Source: a virus. Taken from it: 64,000 bases of DNA. The position numbers and the translations under genes were made by a program. The notes below the pieces were generated by a model that saw only the letters and a program-made list of their open reading frames with translations, was not told where the DNA came from and made no database searches. This document shows, in pieces, positions 17,819 to 26,089 of this stretch (position 1 is its first letter; every line of letters begins with the position of its first letter). The stretch is from positions 62,001-126,000 of the IMG/VR virus record IMGVR_UViG_3300025133_000036, one strand, 5' to 3'.

Positions 17819-20764
17819 TTGGGAATATTCAGAAAAAATATAGATCGCAATATTCAGATCGGATTAAATGCACGAATAAACGCAATGAGTACTTATGGTG
17901 AGACGCCCATCATAAATGATCAATTATCTTCTGTTTCAGATCCAGAGTTACAAGCCGCTGAATTTACATTAAGTAAAGAGGCCCAAATTGCAAAATCACC
18001 ATTCGTACGCTTAATCGCTCCAGGTACACAAAATACTCATATCCTATATGGTATGTTTAATACGACTATTGAATCTTCTGGTGTAACTAAAGCTGAATTT
18101 GGATCTTCTGCGGTAGATGCATTTACTTCTTTACAAGATAATGTTAAAGGCTCTGAACAAGCGTTTTATAATCTAGATGATGCAACAAATTCTCAATCTG
18201 CGGGTTATGAGTTCGGAAGACCAACACCTGGAATAACACAAGTATCTGTTGATTTTATTAAGACAGGAGGAGCCGTAAGGAAAGCCACGATTAATTGGAC
18301 AGTATTTGGACTTAGCGATTTAGAAAAATATCATGAAACTTTTTTGTCTTTAGGCAGGTATGTGATATTAGATTGGGGTTGGGTTAGGAGCGTTAAAGGA
18401 TTAGACAATATTCCTTCATTAGTTAAAACTGAAGGTTCGCGAACACAAGTCGATCCTTCTCTATTTAAAAAGGAAGAAAAAGAGATTGACGGTAAAAAAG
18501 TTTCTAATGGCCCTTCAATGTGGCAAAAAATGTTTACTGATTATTATGGCGATTGGTCCGGACTAGTTGGAGTTATATCAAAATTCGATTGGGAACAAAG
18601 AGAAGATGGCGGCTTCAATTGTACTACAGAAGTAATGGCCCAAGGAACTAGCATATTTCAACAAGATTTACCTAAAGTAAAAGATAAAGCACTACGTCAA
18701 GAAGTTTCGATGGACGTAAAAAGTTTTGACGATTTTATGCTGGATTTTGCAAACGATTTATCCGGAGCCGTTAGAGATCATGAAGGAAATCCAATGCGAC
18801 TTGATCCATCTAAAGTACAAGAGACTATGTCCGGTCCCAAATTAAATATTGTAGAACGTATTGCAAGTCTTGACGTTGAAATAATGGATAAATATTTCGG
18901 ACACATTATTGCGGAAAGACTTGATCTATTATCTAGAGTTCAGTCTGGAGAATTAACTGCGGGTACAGAAGAGTATGAAGGAGACAGTACTTATGAATTA
19001 CCTGGAGCATTTCTTTCTAACGATAAAAATATTGCAGCAATAATACACCCAACTAATACTACCATTCCTGGAGGTTATGTTGAACTGTTCAGTAGTGAAA
19101 ACGAAGATTCGACTAAACGCGCAGCAGATTTTTCATCTAATATATGGGTCAAATGGGGTTGGTTTGAAGATAATGTCGTATCGTATTATTGTAGAACTAG
19201 ATCAAAAGATGGTCCACGTGACATTGAATTTAGATCTATAATGCCAGAAAAATTAAACGGTCCAACACACGCAATACCAATATACAATTCACCAGAACTT
19301 TGGACATATGATCCATCATTGTTCATACTCCCAGGCCAAACTAATGAAGAGTGGTTTCAGCAAACTATACCAAAAGATGAAAACGGAAAAAACGGACCGC
19401 CCATAGCGTCTTTATACGAAAAATTAGCAAAAAAAATTAATTCAAATTGTGAACCATTTGGTAATGATGCAAAAGATGTCGGATATCTTAGAAATATGTA
19501 TGTAAACTTAAAACTCATCCAAAATAATTTCACCGCCGGCGCTCAAAGTATTAATAGTGCAATGTTAAATGTTTGTAGAGCATTAAATTCCGGAATAAAA
19601 ATTTGGGATTGGGAAACATATTCACAAGACAATTTAACAAATACTTTAGTTACTCAATTCATATATGATAAAAATGACCCACCACGAATAACGAAACCGG
19701 CAACGGATTCTAGTAGCGATCCACTTCCATCATTTGATGACGACCCTAAAAAAGCTTACATTTTTGAAAATTACGGTTTTAATTCGATAATAAAAGACGT
19801 TACTGTTAAAACAGAAATATCGAGTAAAATGTCCGCAATGATGGGAATAAATAGAGGGAATCCGGATAGTGAAACTACTGACGCAATAAAAACAATAATT
19901 AGTAAACCGCCTGGAAGTAAAAGTGATGCAGAAGTAGAAGCTGAAGCTTATGCAAACTTTTTTTCATCATTTAACCAAACAGATAAAGATACGTTAGCTT
20001 CTGGCGTTATTTCTGAAGACGATTCTACTTATGGAAATTCTTCCGTTACCACTTCTTCTCCGGGAAATTTAAATATATCTGGATTAGATTCGGCAACTAC
20101 AAAGTGGAATCACAATATAAATCCATTATTGATACGCGCTAATCCAACGTCAAAAGCCAACTTTGCAGAAATGGCAGAAAAAAAGATGCATGAACAATTA
20201 GCTTCACAAGAATCAGAAATAACAACTGCCAGTGGAGATAAAGTAAAAGTAAGTGGCAATGCATTACCTACAGTAAAAGGTTCAAGTCAAGATCAAACCA
20301 TTTTACTCGAATACAGAAAACCCTATGGACTTGATGGAAAAATGAGAGCTCATTTTATACGAACATTACAATGGTACCATGAAGATAGTCCAATGACAAT
20401 GGTTAAAGCTTCTTCATCAGATATATTAATGCCGTTAAGCGTTGATATGACATTGGAGGGCTGCGGTGGAATTTATCCAGGAAATGTATTTAGACTTGCG
20501 TATTTACCGGAAAGATACGGTCAAGTACCCACACCAGGGCAACTTCCTAAAACAGGTTTTGTTATAATGGGTGTAAACCATGAAATAACTGATGGCGGTT
20601 GGGAGACAAAAATAGATGCTCAAATGTATATGATAAAAAATAATGATCCAAAATCTGGAGAATCATCAGGTGAAATAACAAAGCGCGAATTCTATGCAGA
20701 GAATAAAAACAAAATTGATGCTGCATTTAAAAAGAATTTCCAAAAGATGATTGATTTAGAATAA
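17819..20764 (+). CDS. Large baseplate structural protein
   Basis: A 981-residue protein starting at a TTG, chosen because GGAG lies 7 bases before it and no in-frame ATG is near. Segments such as GGAVRKATINWTVFGLSDLE, YVILDWGWVRSVKG and VKWGWFEDNVVSYYCRTR recur in long baseplate proteins of marine T4-like phages, with alternating strands and an acidic Ser-rich linker near residues 700-760. The C-terminal third (GCGGIYPGNVFRLAYLP, then GFVIMGVNHEI) resembles hub-type beta domains. It probably forms part of the baseplate hub or wedge. The exact equivalent in T4 is not clear. Confidence 0.65.
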   Translation: MGIFRKNIDRNIQIGLNARINAMSTYGETPIINDQLSSVSDPELQAAEFTLSKEAQIAKSPFVRLIAPGTQNTHILYGMFNTTIESSGVTKAEFGSSAVDAFTSLQDNVKGSEQAFYNLDDATNSQSAGYEFGRPTPGITQVSVDFIKTGGAVRKATINWTVFGLSDLEKYHETFLSLGRYVILDWGWVRSVKGLDNIPSLVKTEGSRTQVDPSLFKKEEKEIDGKKVSNGPSMWQKMFTDYYGDWSGLVGVISKFDWEQREDGGFNCTTEVMAQGTSIFQQDLPKVKDKALRQEVSMDVKSFDDFMLDFANDLSGAVRDHEGNPMRLDPSKVQETMSGPKLNIVERIASLDVEIMDKYFGHIIAERLDLLSRVQSGELTAGTEEYEGDSTYELPGAFLSNDKNIAAIIHPTNTTIPGGYVELFSSENEDSTKRAADFSSNIWVKWGWFEDNVVSYYCRTRSKDGPRDIEFRSIMPEKLNGPTHAIPIYNSPELWTYDPSLFILPGQTNEEWFQQTIPKDENGKNGPPIASLYEKLAKKINSNCEPFGNDAKDVGYLRNMYVNLKLIQNNFTAGAQSINSAMLNVCRALNSGIKIWDWETYSQDNLTNTLVTQFIYDKNDPPRITKPATDSSSDPLPSFDDDPKKAYIFENYGFNSIIKDVTVKTEISSKMSAMMGINRGNPDSETTDAIKTIISKPPGSKSDAEVEAEAYANFFSSFNQTDKDTLASGVISEDDSTYGNSSVTTSSPGNLNISGLDSATTKWNHNINPLLIRANPTSKANFAEMAEKKMHEQLASQESEITTASGDKVKVSGNALPTVKGSSQDQTILLEYRKPYGLDGKMRAHFIRTLQWYHEDSPMTMVKASSSDILMPLSVDMTLEGCGGIYPGNVFRLAYLPERYGQVPTPGQLPKTGFVIMGVNHEITDGGWETKIDAQMYMIKNNDPKSGESSGEITKREFYAENKNKIDAAFKKNFQKMIDLE

Positions 20765-21426
20765 TGGCAATAGAACGAACAGACGGGCCCTTTTTAACGG
20801 GTGATCATGAATTTCACTATATAGATAGTGATTTATGGGTATTACCCGAAACATCATATTTTGTCCATTATTCAACTAATAAAATAGTAACATATGAATT
20901 AGAACAAACAAAAGAACAGATTGTCGCTATGCGCAAAAAACCTTTTGAAGTATATCAAAGGATAACTAATCGATTAAGAGATATTTACCCAAAGAAAATT
21001 TATCCAACGGTGAAAAAATTACCGTTTGGACAGAAATTTATATCAAGGGTTTTTACACAAAGCAAGCTAATCCCTGGCGCGGAAATATATGAAACTATCT
21101 CTAAAACAAAGACAGCTAGTTATCGATTTGTAAAATTGGAATGGCAAATATCAGGGGCTGCAAGTCAAGCTGAATTACATAATTTTAATGAATTACAAAA
21201 AGCGGAAGCAATAATACCTGGTATATCTGAAGTAATTCCGGTTCTTCAATTGCATAAGACAAAAATCAGACGCGAAAAAGATCCTGCAAATTTGATTAAA
21301 AAGAACCATCTTTACGCTAATTCAGCTACTGATGAGGTTTTACAAAATTTAACATCCCCTACAAAAGAACAATCTAGAACGTTTAAAAAGAAACGCAAGA
21401 GAAGACGAAAATCTAAAAAGAAATAA
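20764..21426 (+). CDS. Unknown protein with highly basic tail, baseplate operon
   Basis: A 220-residue protein, coupled to the preceding baseplate gene by a one-base overlap. The first 190 residues are an ordinary mix (EVYQRITNRLRDIYPKK, AEIYETISKTKTASYRFVKL), while the last 20 residues are almost all Lys and Arg. Such a tail could bind DNA or the acidic interior of a virion. I do not recognise the family. As the last gene of the structural operon it may be a minor tail protein. Confidence 0.6.
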   Translation: MAIERTDGPFLTGDHEFHYIDSDLWVLPETSYFVHYSTNKIVTYELEQTKEQIVAMRKKPFEVYQRITNRLRDIYPKKIYPTVKKLPFGQKFISRVFTQSKLIPGAEIYETISKTKTASYRFVKLEWQISGAASQAELHNFNELQKAEAIIPGISEVIPVLQLHKTKIRREKDPANLIKKNHLYANSATDEVLQNLTSPTKEQSRTFKKKRKRRRKSKKK

Positions 21427-21440
21427 AATAAGTCAGATTT

Positions 21441-21466
21441 TTCTCGAAAAAATTCATATATATTAA
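21441..21466 (+). promoter_or_regulatory. Candidate promoter for PolA-like gene (leaderless transcript)
   Basis: TTCTCG is followed after 17 bases by TAAAAA within CATATATATTAAAA. The ATG of the next gene is only 2-3 bases beyond, and there is no Shine-Dalgarno sequence. If this is a promoter, the mRNA would begin at or near the start codon. The same geometry is seen at 49826-49855. Confidence 0.4.
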
Positions 21467-21468
21467 AA

Positions 21469-22764
21469 ATGGTTATAGAATCTCAATCAATGTATGATGA
21501 CATGTTACGACATATTGCTGGCAAAGAGGTGTATGCAGTTGCGATAAGAGATGATTTTAGAACACATCCGGCCGAATCTATTCCTATTATTTTTTCAATA
21601 TCTTGTGAAACTAAAATTTATGATATAGTATTTGACCATAGTGAATCAATGTCAAATAATTTAGATTTTACGCTATTATCATGTGCAAAACGTTTTTATG
21701 TTGAAGACATTAAACAGTTTTACCATCTCACAAAATTTAAAAACATATATGATGTCAAATTAAATTGCTGGATAAACGATAAACAATTTAAAGAAATAGA
21801 ATTACCAAAAGTATTCTCTCATATTTATTCTAATGCACCGGTAAATAGAGAGTCAAATAAAATAGTTCCACTATTTAAGGTTTTAGAGTATTCGCGTAAC
21901 AAGCTTGCAAACGTTTTATTTCACTGTAATTCATTAGGCGTTTCTAAGCCGTTTTTAAAATATAACGATGCATTAATTCAATTGGCGATCGTGGAATCAA
22001 ACGGTTTAAGAATTACTCCAGGATCCTATCATACTACTTTTAAAAACGGATATGCATTTAGTAATTACAATATACATACTGTAACCGGAAGACCTTCAAA
22101 TACATTTAATAATATTAATTTTGGTGCACTTAATAAATCTGATGGTACTAGGACCGCATTTATTTCTCGACATAAAAACGGCATGCTGATTGAAATGGAC
22201 TATGACGCATACCATTTAAGACTTTTAGCAGACATATTAGATTGGGATTTTCCCAAGCATAAGTCAGTACATCAATATTTTGCAGATGAAGTTTATCATT
22301 GTGAATATAAAGAAGCAAAGAAATTATCATTTCAAATGTTATACGGTCAAATACAAACAACAGCTGAAAGAAACCCCTTTTTTTACGGTGTAGATAGGCT
22401 GTCTCAAGTACTGCTCGATTCTTTTACATCTGATAAATGTCTAAAATCTCATATTTATGGAAAAGAATTTTGTTTAAAGAATGTTGAAGATCTTAATAGG
22501 AGCAAACTATTAAATTATTTTATTCAATCTTTTGAAACTGAAAGAAACTTAAATGTGATAAAATCTGTCAACAAATTTCTTAAGACTAAGAGAACTAAAA
22601 TGACATTATATACTTATGATAGTTTTTTGTTTGATTTTGATATTAATGAGGGACTAAATACATTGAAAGAATTAAAAGCACTATTAGAATCCGGCGGCTA
22701 CCCTATCAAAGCAAAAGCCGGTCAAACGTATCATGATATGAATGACATTACCGGGAGGTTATAA
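21469..22764 (+). CDS. Divergent stand-alone family-A DNA polymerase (PolA-like palm/fingers)
   Basis: A 431-residue protein. Residues 200-400 hold the family-A polymerase motifs in order: TGRPSN (206-211, as in TGRLSS), NINF and RTAF ahead of motif A MDYDAYHLRLLA (243-254, catalytic D244), the O-helix motif KKLSFQMLYG (284-293, with K284 and F288 in the places of K758 and F762 of E. coli Pol I), and motif C YTYDSFLFDF (381-390, catalytic D384). The usual Glu of motif A (DYSQIELR) is His here, and the Arg of the O-helix is lost. The N-terminal 170 residues show no clear exonuclease motif. It is encoded after the baseplate genes, far from the phage family-B polymerase. Confidence 0.8.
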   Translation: MVIESQSMYDDMLRHIAGKEVYAVAIRDDFRTHPAESIPIIFSISCETKIYDIVFDHSESMSNNLDFTLLSCAKRFYVEDIKQFYHLTKFKNIYDVKLNCWINDKQFKEIELPKVFSHIYSNAPVNRESNKIVPLFKVLEYSRNKLANVLFHCNSLGVSKPFLKYNDALIQLAIVESNGLRITPGSYHTTFKNGYAFSNYNIHTVTGRPSNTFNNINFGALNKSDGTRTAFISRHKNGMLIEMDYDAYHLRLLADILDWDFPKHKSVHQYFADEVYHCEYKEAKKLSFQMLYGQIQTTAERNPFFYGVDRLSQVLLDSFTSDKCLKSHIYGKEFCLKNVEDLNRSKLLNYFIQSFETERNLNVIKSVNKFLKTKRTKMTLYTYDSFLFDFDINEGLNTLKELKALLESGGYPIKAKAGQTYHDMNDITGRL

Positions 22765-24971
22765 TGATACCAAAAAAATATAAAACTATGATAGCTGATG
22801 CACTAACTAGAGCATCTTATCGTACAAAAAATGGAATGATAGATCTATCAAACGATTTAGATTTATTCATAGTTGTTGAAGAATTACGTAAAGAATTTTC
22901 GGAAGATATAATTCAAAAAGCGTTATTTATTGAAATTTCTCAAAATGATGATGATTATACAAATATTGGCGGTTCTGGTTATGTATTGACAAAAGCTCTC
23001 CCAGATGATTGGGACCAAGAAAAAGATGGTATCCCTTCTGATGCTCAACGGTTCACTAAAGGTAAAGATGGAAAATATAGTTCTTCAGGAAAGGAGAAGA
23101 AGGTGAAGGCTACATCACAAGCTTTAAGCCCACAGGATTTTCCAGAAATGGGAGACGAGGGTAAACCTGACGTTGATCCAAAACAAGTTGAAAAAGATAA
23201 GAAAAAAGCCGAAAAATTAGAAAGAGAAACAGAAGCTAAAAAAGAAGTTGTTAAAACTGAAACGAGTGGAACACTTGACCAGGTAGCATGGGAAAACGAT
23301 ACAGATCAAGAAGAGTTTCAAACTGCATTTGATAAACTCGTCAATGGTGAAGAGCTCACTGAAGAAGAACTAGCAATGATAAATAAATATGCAGCCGTAA
23401 AAGACAGCGATAGTGAAGCTGCCCTTTATTTGCCAAATCAAACGCCAGGTGATTTTAGACAAGGAGCAAGGGTTAAAGTAGAATTGGGAGGCAGTGCGGC
23501 AGCAAAAAGAGTATTGGCTCAAATGGTTGAAAATGGAATCCAAACTGCAGATCCTGTTACAACAGCTGAATCAGTACCAGCGAAATTGAAAACAAAAGAT
23601 GCTACATTAGGTAAAATATCGGGTGGAAAAACAAAATCACATACAATAACAACTGAAAAAGATAAAGACGGTAGGGTTATTTCTGTAACAGTTGCAGGTA
23701 AGGTTATGCGAAGGCAGCTTGAGCCTGATGCTGATGTACTCATTAAAGAAGTTGTTGAAATGATTGATCAAGGGAAATCTCCCGAAGACGCTGCACGTGA
23801 AGCGCAAAAAATCCTTGCTGGAATAAAACGATACAATAATTTAATTGATAAGTACGCATCTGCAGATCCTGCAGTAATGGAAACAGTTGAACTCGTCCCA
23901 GGCGCGGATGTATCTACACCAGAAGGAAGAAATAGAGTTGCTTCAGAAGGTCCAGGCATAGTAGCGGATGCATTAGAAAAAATGATAGATGACCCTACTG
24001 AAGCTGAACGGAAAGTACTTGATAGGATCAGAAAATTAGGTGATATTGAAGACGCAGAAGAATATGAACGTGAAGCCATGGCTATTTTAAAACGTATGGG
24101 TGAAATTTCATCTATTAAAAAAGGAGCTCCTGATGTTGCTGAAGCATTAGTATTATGCGCAATGAATAAAAAGGGTATACCAACTGTAGCGCCAGCAGGA
24201 GAAACTTTTAAGGTTGCAGATTTAATACAATTAGCTGAAGAAGATCTAGATCCTACAGATCCGGAATATTTACAAAAATTAGCAGCTGGTGGACCAGTTG
24301 TAGTATTTATGACAACTGCTGGTGGATTAAGTGTTAAAAAAGATGGCGGCGCTGCATCAGGGTTTGAAGCAAAATTAGGAATGACAACGTTTAAGCTTCC
24401 TGAAACAAAAAACATGCTAACAGCAATTTTAGACCACCACAATCATGGCATTGCAACTACAAAGAAGGGTGAAGAGTTATCTCCAACAAGAATAGCGACA
24501 GCAAAAAAGAAATTAGATGAAGTTGAAAAATGGGCCAGAGAAAATGATTTAGTTGATGATAACGATTTAAAATTTAAAGATGGTAGATCACCGGAAGAAT
24601 GGGCAACTGATAGCGTTGCGGATTGGCAAGCAAAAGGTACATTACCACCAGATTGTCCAACAAAAAACGCTAAAGGTGAGTGCCTATCGGACGATAATAA
24701 GAAGAATTTGATCGACGGTCTTCACCAATACGCTCGGGGCGGGTTACTAGCTCAAGCAATTCACAATAACGATTTAGATTTCCAAGATTATCATAACGCA
24801 AACGCAAATACTAGAACTGGTGAAATTGAACTTAGTGATGGAATTGAGTGTTTAAATGATATGCAATTTTCTGCTAATCCAGGCTTTAAAATGAAAAAAG
24901 ATAAAAACGGAAATTTTATAATGCGACCTAACGCTGTTTATGCCGGTAATTTACACAAGCGCTGCAGATGA
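22764..24971 (+). CDS. Large unknown protein between PolA-like and Nudix genes
   Basis: A 735-residue protein that I do not recognise. The first 80 residues form a small helical domain (KTMIADALTRASYRTKNGMI). A low-complexity Lys/Glu linker (about 110-170) follows, then a long acidic helical region, and a C-terminal domain with HHNHGIA (near 555), two or three Cys (PPDCP, GECLS, GIECL), and QYARGGLLAQAIHNNDLDF. The start is supported by GGGAGG 7 bases upstream. It could be a virion internal protein or an enzyme; the sequence does not decide. It overlaps both neighbours by a few bases. Confidence 0.6.
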   Translation: MIPKKYKTMIADALTRASYRTKNGMIDLSNDLDLFIVVEELRKEFSEDIIQKALFIEISQNDDDYTNIGGSGYVLTKALPDDWDQEKDGIPSDAQRFTKGKDGKYSSSGKEKKVKATSQALSPQDFPEMGDEGKPDVDPKQVEKDKKKAEKLERETEAKKEVVKTETSGTLDQVAWENDTDQEEFQTAFDKLVNGEELTEEELAMINKYAAVKDSDSEAALYLPNQTPGDFRQGARVKVELGGSAAAKRVLAQMVENGIQTADPVTTAESVPAKLKTKDATLGKISGGKTKSHTITTEKDKDGRVISVTVAGKVMRRQLEPDADVLIKEVVEMIDQGKSPEDAAREAQKILAGIKRYNNLIDKYASADPAVMETVELVPGADVSTPEGRNRVASEGPGIVADALEKMIDDPTEAERKVLDRIRKLGDIEDAEEYEREAMAILKRMGEISSIKKGAPDVAEALVLCAMNKKGIPTVAPAGETFKVADLIQLAEEDLDPTDPEYLQKLAAGGPVVVFMTTAGGLSVKKDGGAASGFEAKLGMTTFKLPETKNMLTAILDHHNHGIATTKKGEELSPTRIATAKKKLDEVEKWARENDLVDDNDLKFKDGRSPEEWATDSVADWQAKGTLPPDCPTKNAKGECLSDDNKKNLIDGLHQYARGGLLAQAIHNNDLDFQDYHNANANTRTGEIELSDGIECLNDMQFSANPGFKMKKDKNGNFIMRPNAVYAGNLHKRCR

Positions 24972-25369
24972 TTAAACTAAAAGGCATATTAATGGAAGAT
25001 AAGATTGTGGATACCGCCGGTATAATAGTACGTTCAGATGCCGGCATTATTTTATGTAAAGAAAGAAATAGTGATTATCAATGGGGAATTCCAAAGGGTA
25101 AAGTTGACCCAGGTGAAACACCGATACATGCGGCATGCCGTGAGACGCTTGAAGAAGCTTCAATATTAGTTAAAGTAAATGGAAGCCATTTAAACACACC
25201 GGTCGAGGAAGTTAAAATTGCAAAAAATTCTAGAGGAGGTAAGTTTTTTATCTATGAATGCACTTTAAAACTATCAATAATACCAAATAAAAGTTTAGAA
25301 CACGATGAAGTAAAATATTTTAGAAACCTTCCAGAAAATATTGACACACGATTAGAAGGATTATTATAA
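24968..25369 (+). CDS. Nudix hydrolase
   Basis: A 133-residue protein with a complete Nudix box: GKVDPGE, seven residues, then RETLEEAS, matching G-x5-E-x7-RE-U-x-EE-x with Ala in place of the final Gly. The preceding WGIPKGKVDPGE is typical. Nudix enzymes cleave nucleoside diphosphates linked to other groups (nucleotide sugars, dinucleotides, damaged NTPs, capped RNA); the substrate cannot be told. ATGA overlap with the upstream gene supports the start; a later ATG at 24992 is possible. Confidence 0.9.
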   Translation: MIKLKGILMEDKIVDTAGIIVRSDAGIILCKERNSDYQWGIPKGKVDPGETPIHAACRETLEEASILVKVNGSHLNTPVEEVKIAKNSRGGKFFIYECTLKLSIIPNKSLEHDEVKYFRNLPENIDTRLEGLL

Positions 25370-25758
25370 TGAAAACACAATTACTATGCACTTTTTGCGT
25401 AAAACACGAATTTGACACAACTGTTGACCTAATATCTTTAGCTGCAAACGTTGTATTTAATAAAATATATGCGTTTGAAAATCTAGACGATCCTCAGCAA
25501 ATAATTTGTACTTATAATGTAGAAAAATTGGATGACTTTGTTCAAAACAATAAAACAATGGCGATCCACCGGAAAAAAGAAACTAATACTTTATATACTA
25601 TAAATGCTTTAAATGAAGCAATTCGTGAGAATAATGATGGAGTATTAGATAAGTCTTTTTCTTTAGACTGGTCAATGTATCAAAACAGTTTACTTCTTAC
25701 GAACGATAAAGGTCTTAACGTTGTAAAAACAAAATTATATAAAATTGTAAACGTCTAG
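25369..25758 (+). CDS. Conserved-looking phage protein of unknown function
   Basis: A 129-residue protein beginning MKTQLLCTFCVKHEFDTTVD, containing IYAFENLDDPQQIICTYNVE and TMAIHRKKETNTLYTINALN. Proteins of this style are frequent in marine T4-like phages, often as a conserved hypothetical, but I know no function. It overlaps the Nudix stop and ends 8 bases before the selenoprotein ATG, so the two are probably cotranscribed. Confidence 0.7.
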   Translation: MKTQLLCTFCVKHEFDTTVDLISLAANVVFNKIYAFENLDDPQQIICTYNVEKLDDFVQNNKTMAIHRKKETNTLYTINALNEAIRENNDGVLDKSFSLDWSMYQNSLLLTNDKGLNVVKTKLYKIVNV

Positions 25759-25766
25759 GACCTCCC

Positions 25767-26000
25767 ATGGAAATTTCAATCGAATATTGTATGCAATGAA
25801 ATTACGAGCCACGAGCCTTCAGGTTGAGGGACGAACTTGGAATTAAATATCCGAATATTGATGATTTTGATATGATACAATCAAAGGGCGGAGTATTCGA
25901 AATTAAACAAATAAACTCATCTAGCGATGAAATATTGCTATTTAGTAAAATTGCCACAGGAAGATTTCCACATCAAGATGAAATAAAAATAAAGTTATAA
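25767..26000 (+). CDS. Rdx/SelW-like selenoprotein with in-frame UGA (Sec) at CxxU
   Basis: A 77-codon frame, ATG 25767 to TAA 25998-26000, is broken by a single TGA at codon 11 (25797-25799). The TGA is exactly the second redox position of the Rdx family motif: EYCMQ-U-NYEPRAFRL (C8xxU11). The rest matches the family: RDELGIKYPNIDDF, then GGVFEIKQ (41-48) and GRFPHQDEIK (65-74), ending at the usual length for bacterial SelW-like proteins. AGGA lies 6 bases before the ATG. A bacterial SECIS-like hairpin follows the TGA. Rdx proteins have a thioredoxin-like fold with a probable thiol/selenol redox role. UGA is a normal stop elsewhere here (for example the gene ending at 33759). Decoding would need host SelA, SelB and tRNA-Sec, none of which I found in the window. 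Confidence 0.85.
25816..25830 (+). promoter_or_regulatory. Bacterial SECIS-like hairpin
   Basis: CCTTC (25816-25820) pairs with GAGGG (25826-25830) as five base pairs including one G-U, closing the loop AGGTT. The loop begins AGGU as in the E. coli fdhF SECIS (loop AGGUCU), where the loop G and U contact SelB. The loop G at 25822 is 23 bases after the UGA, inside the spacing accepted for bacterial SECIS elements (about 16-37). The hairpin lies within the coding sequence, as bacterial SECIS elements do. Confidence 0.7.
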
Positions 26001-26015
26001 AAAACCTGCTTTTCG

Positions 26016-26038
26016 CCTTTTAATATTATATATATTTT
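26016..26038 (+). promoter_or_regulatory. Candidate promoter ahead of structured RNA region
   Basis: TTCGCC-like sequence followed by TTAATATTATATATATTTTAT fits the phage's recurrent ATATATAT promoter class. It lies 13-40 bases after the selenoprotein stop and 50-60 bases before the GC-richer stretch starting near 26090, so it could drive a separate short transcript. Confidence 0.35.
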
Positions 26039-26089
26039 ATTACACTTACAAATGTAATAGTTTTTTGAAAATTTGAATTTTTTGGAAAG

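Noticed and set aside
23768-24442. 224-residue open frame on the minus strand
   Set aside because: It mirrors the coding frame of the 735-residue + strand gene, is rich in Ser/Ala/Pro as such shadows are, has no ribosome site, and would run against all other genes.
25767-26000. UGA in the Rdx gene as an ordinary nonsense mutation or sequencing error
   Set aside because: Not fully excluded, but the UGA falls exactly on the CxxU position and is followed by a SECIS-like hairpin with the right loop and distance, while the frame continues intact to its normal end.
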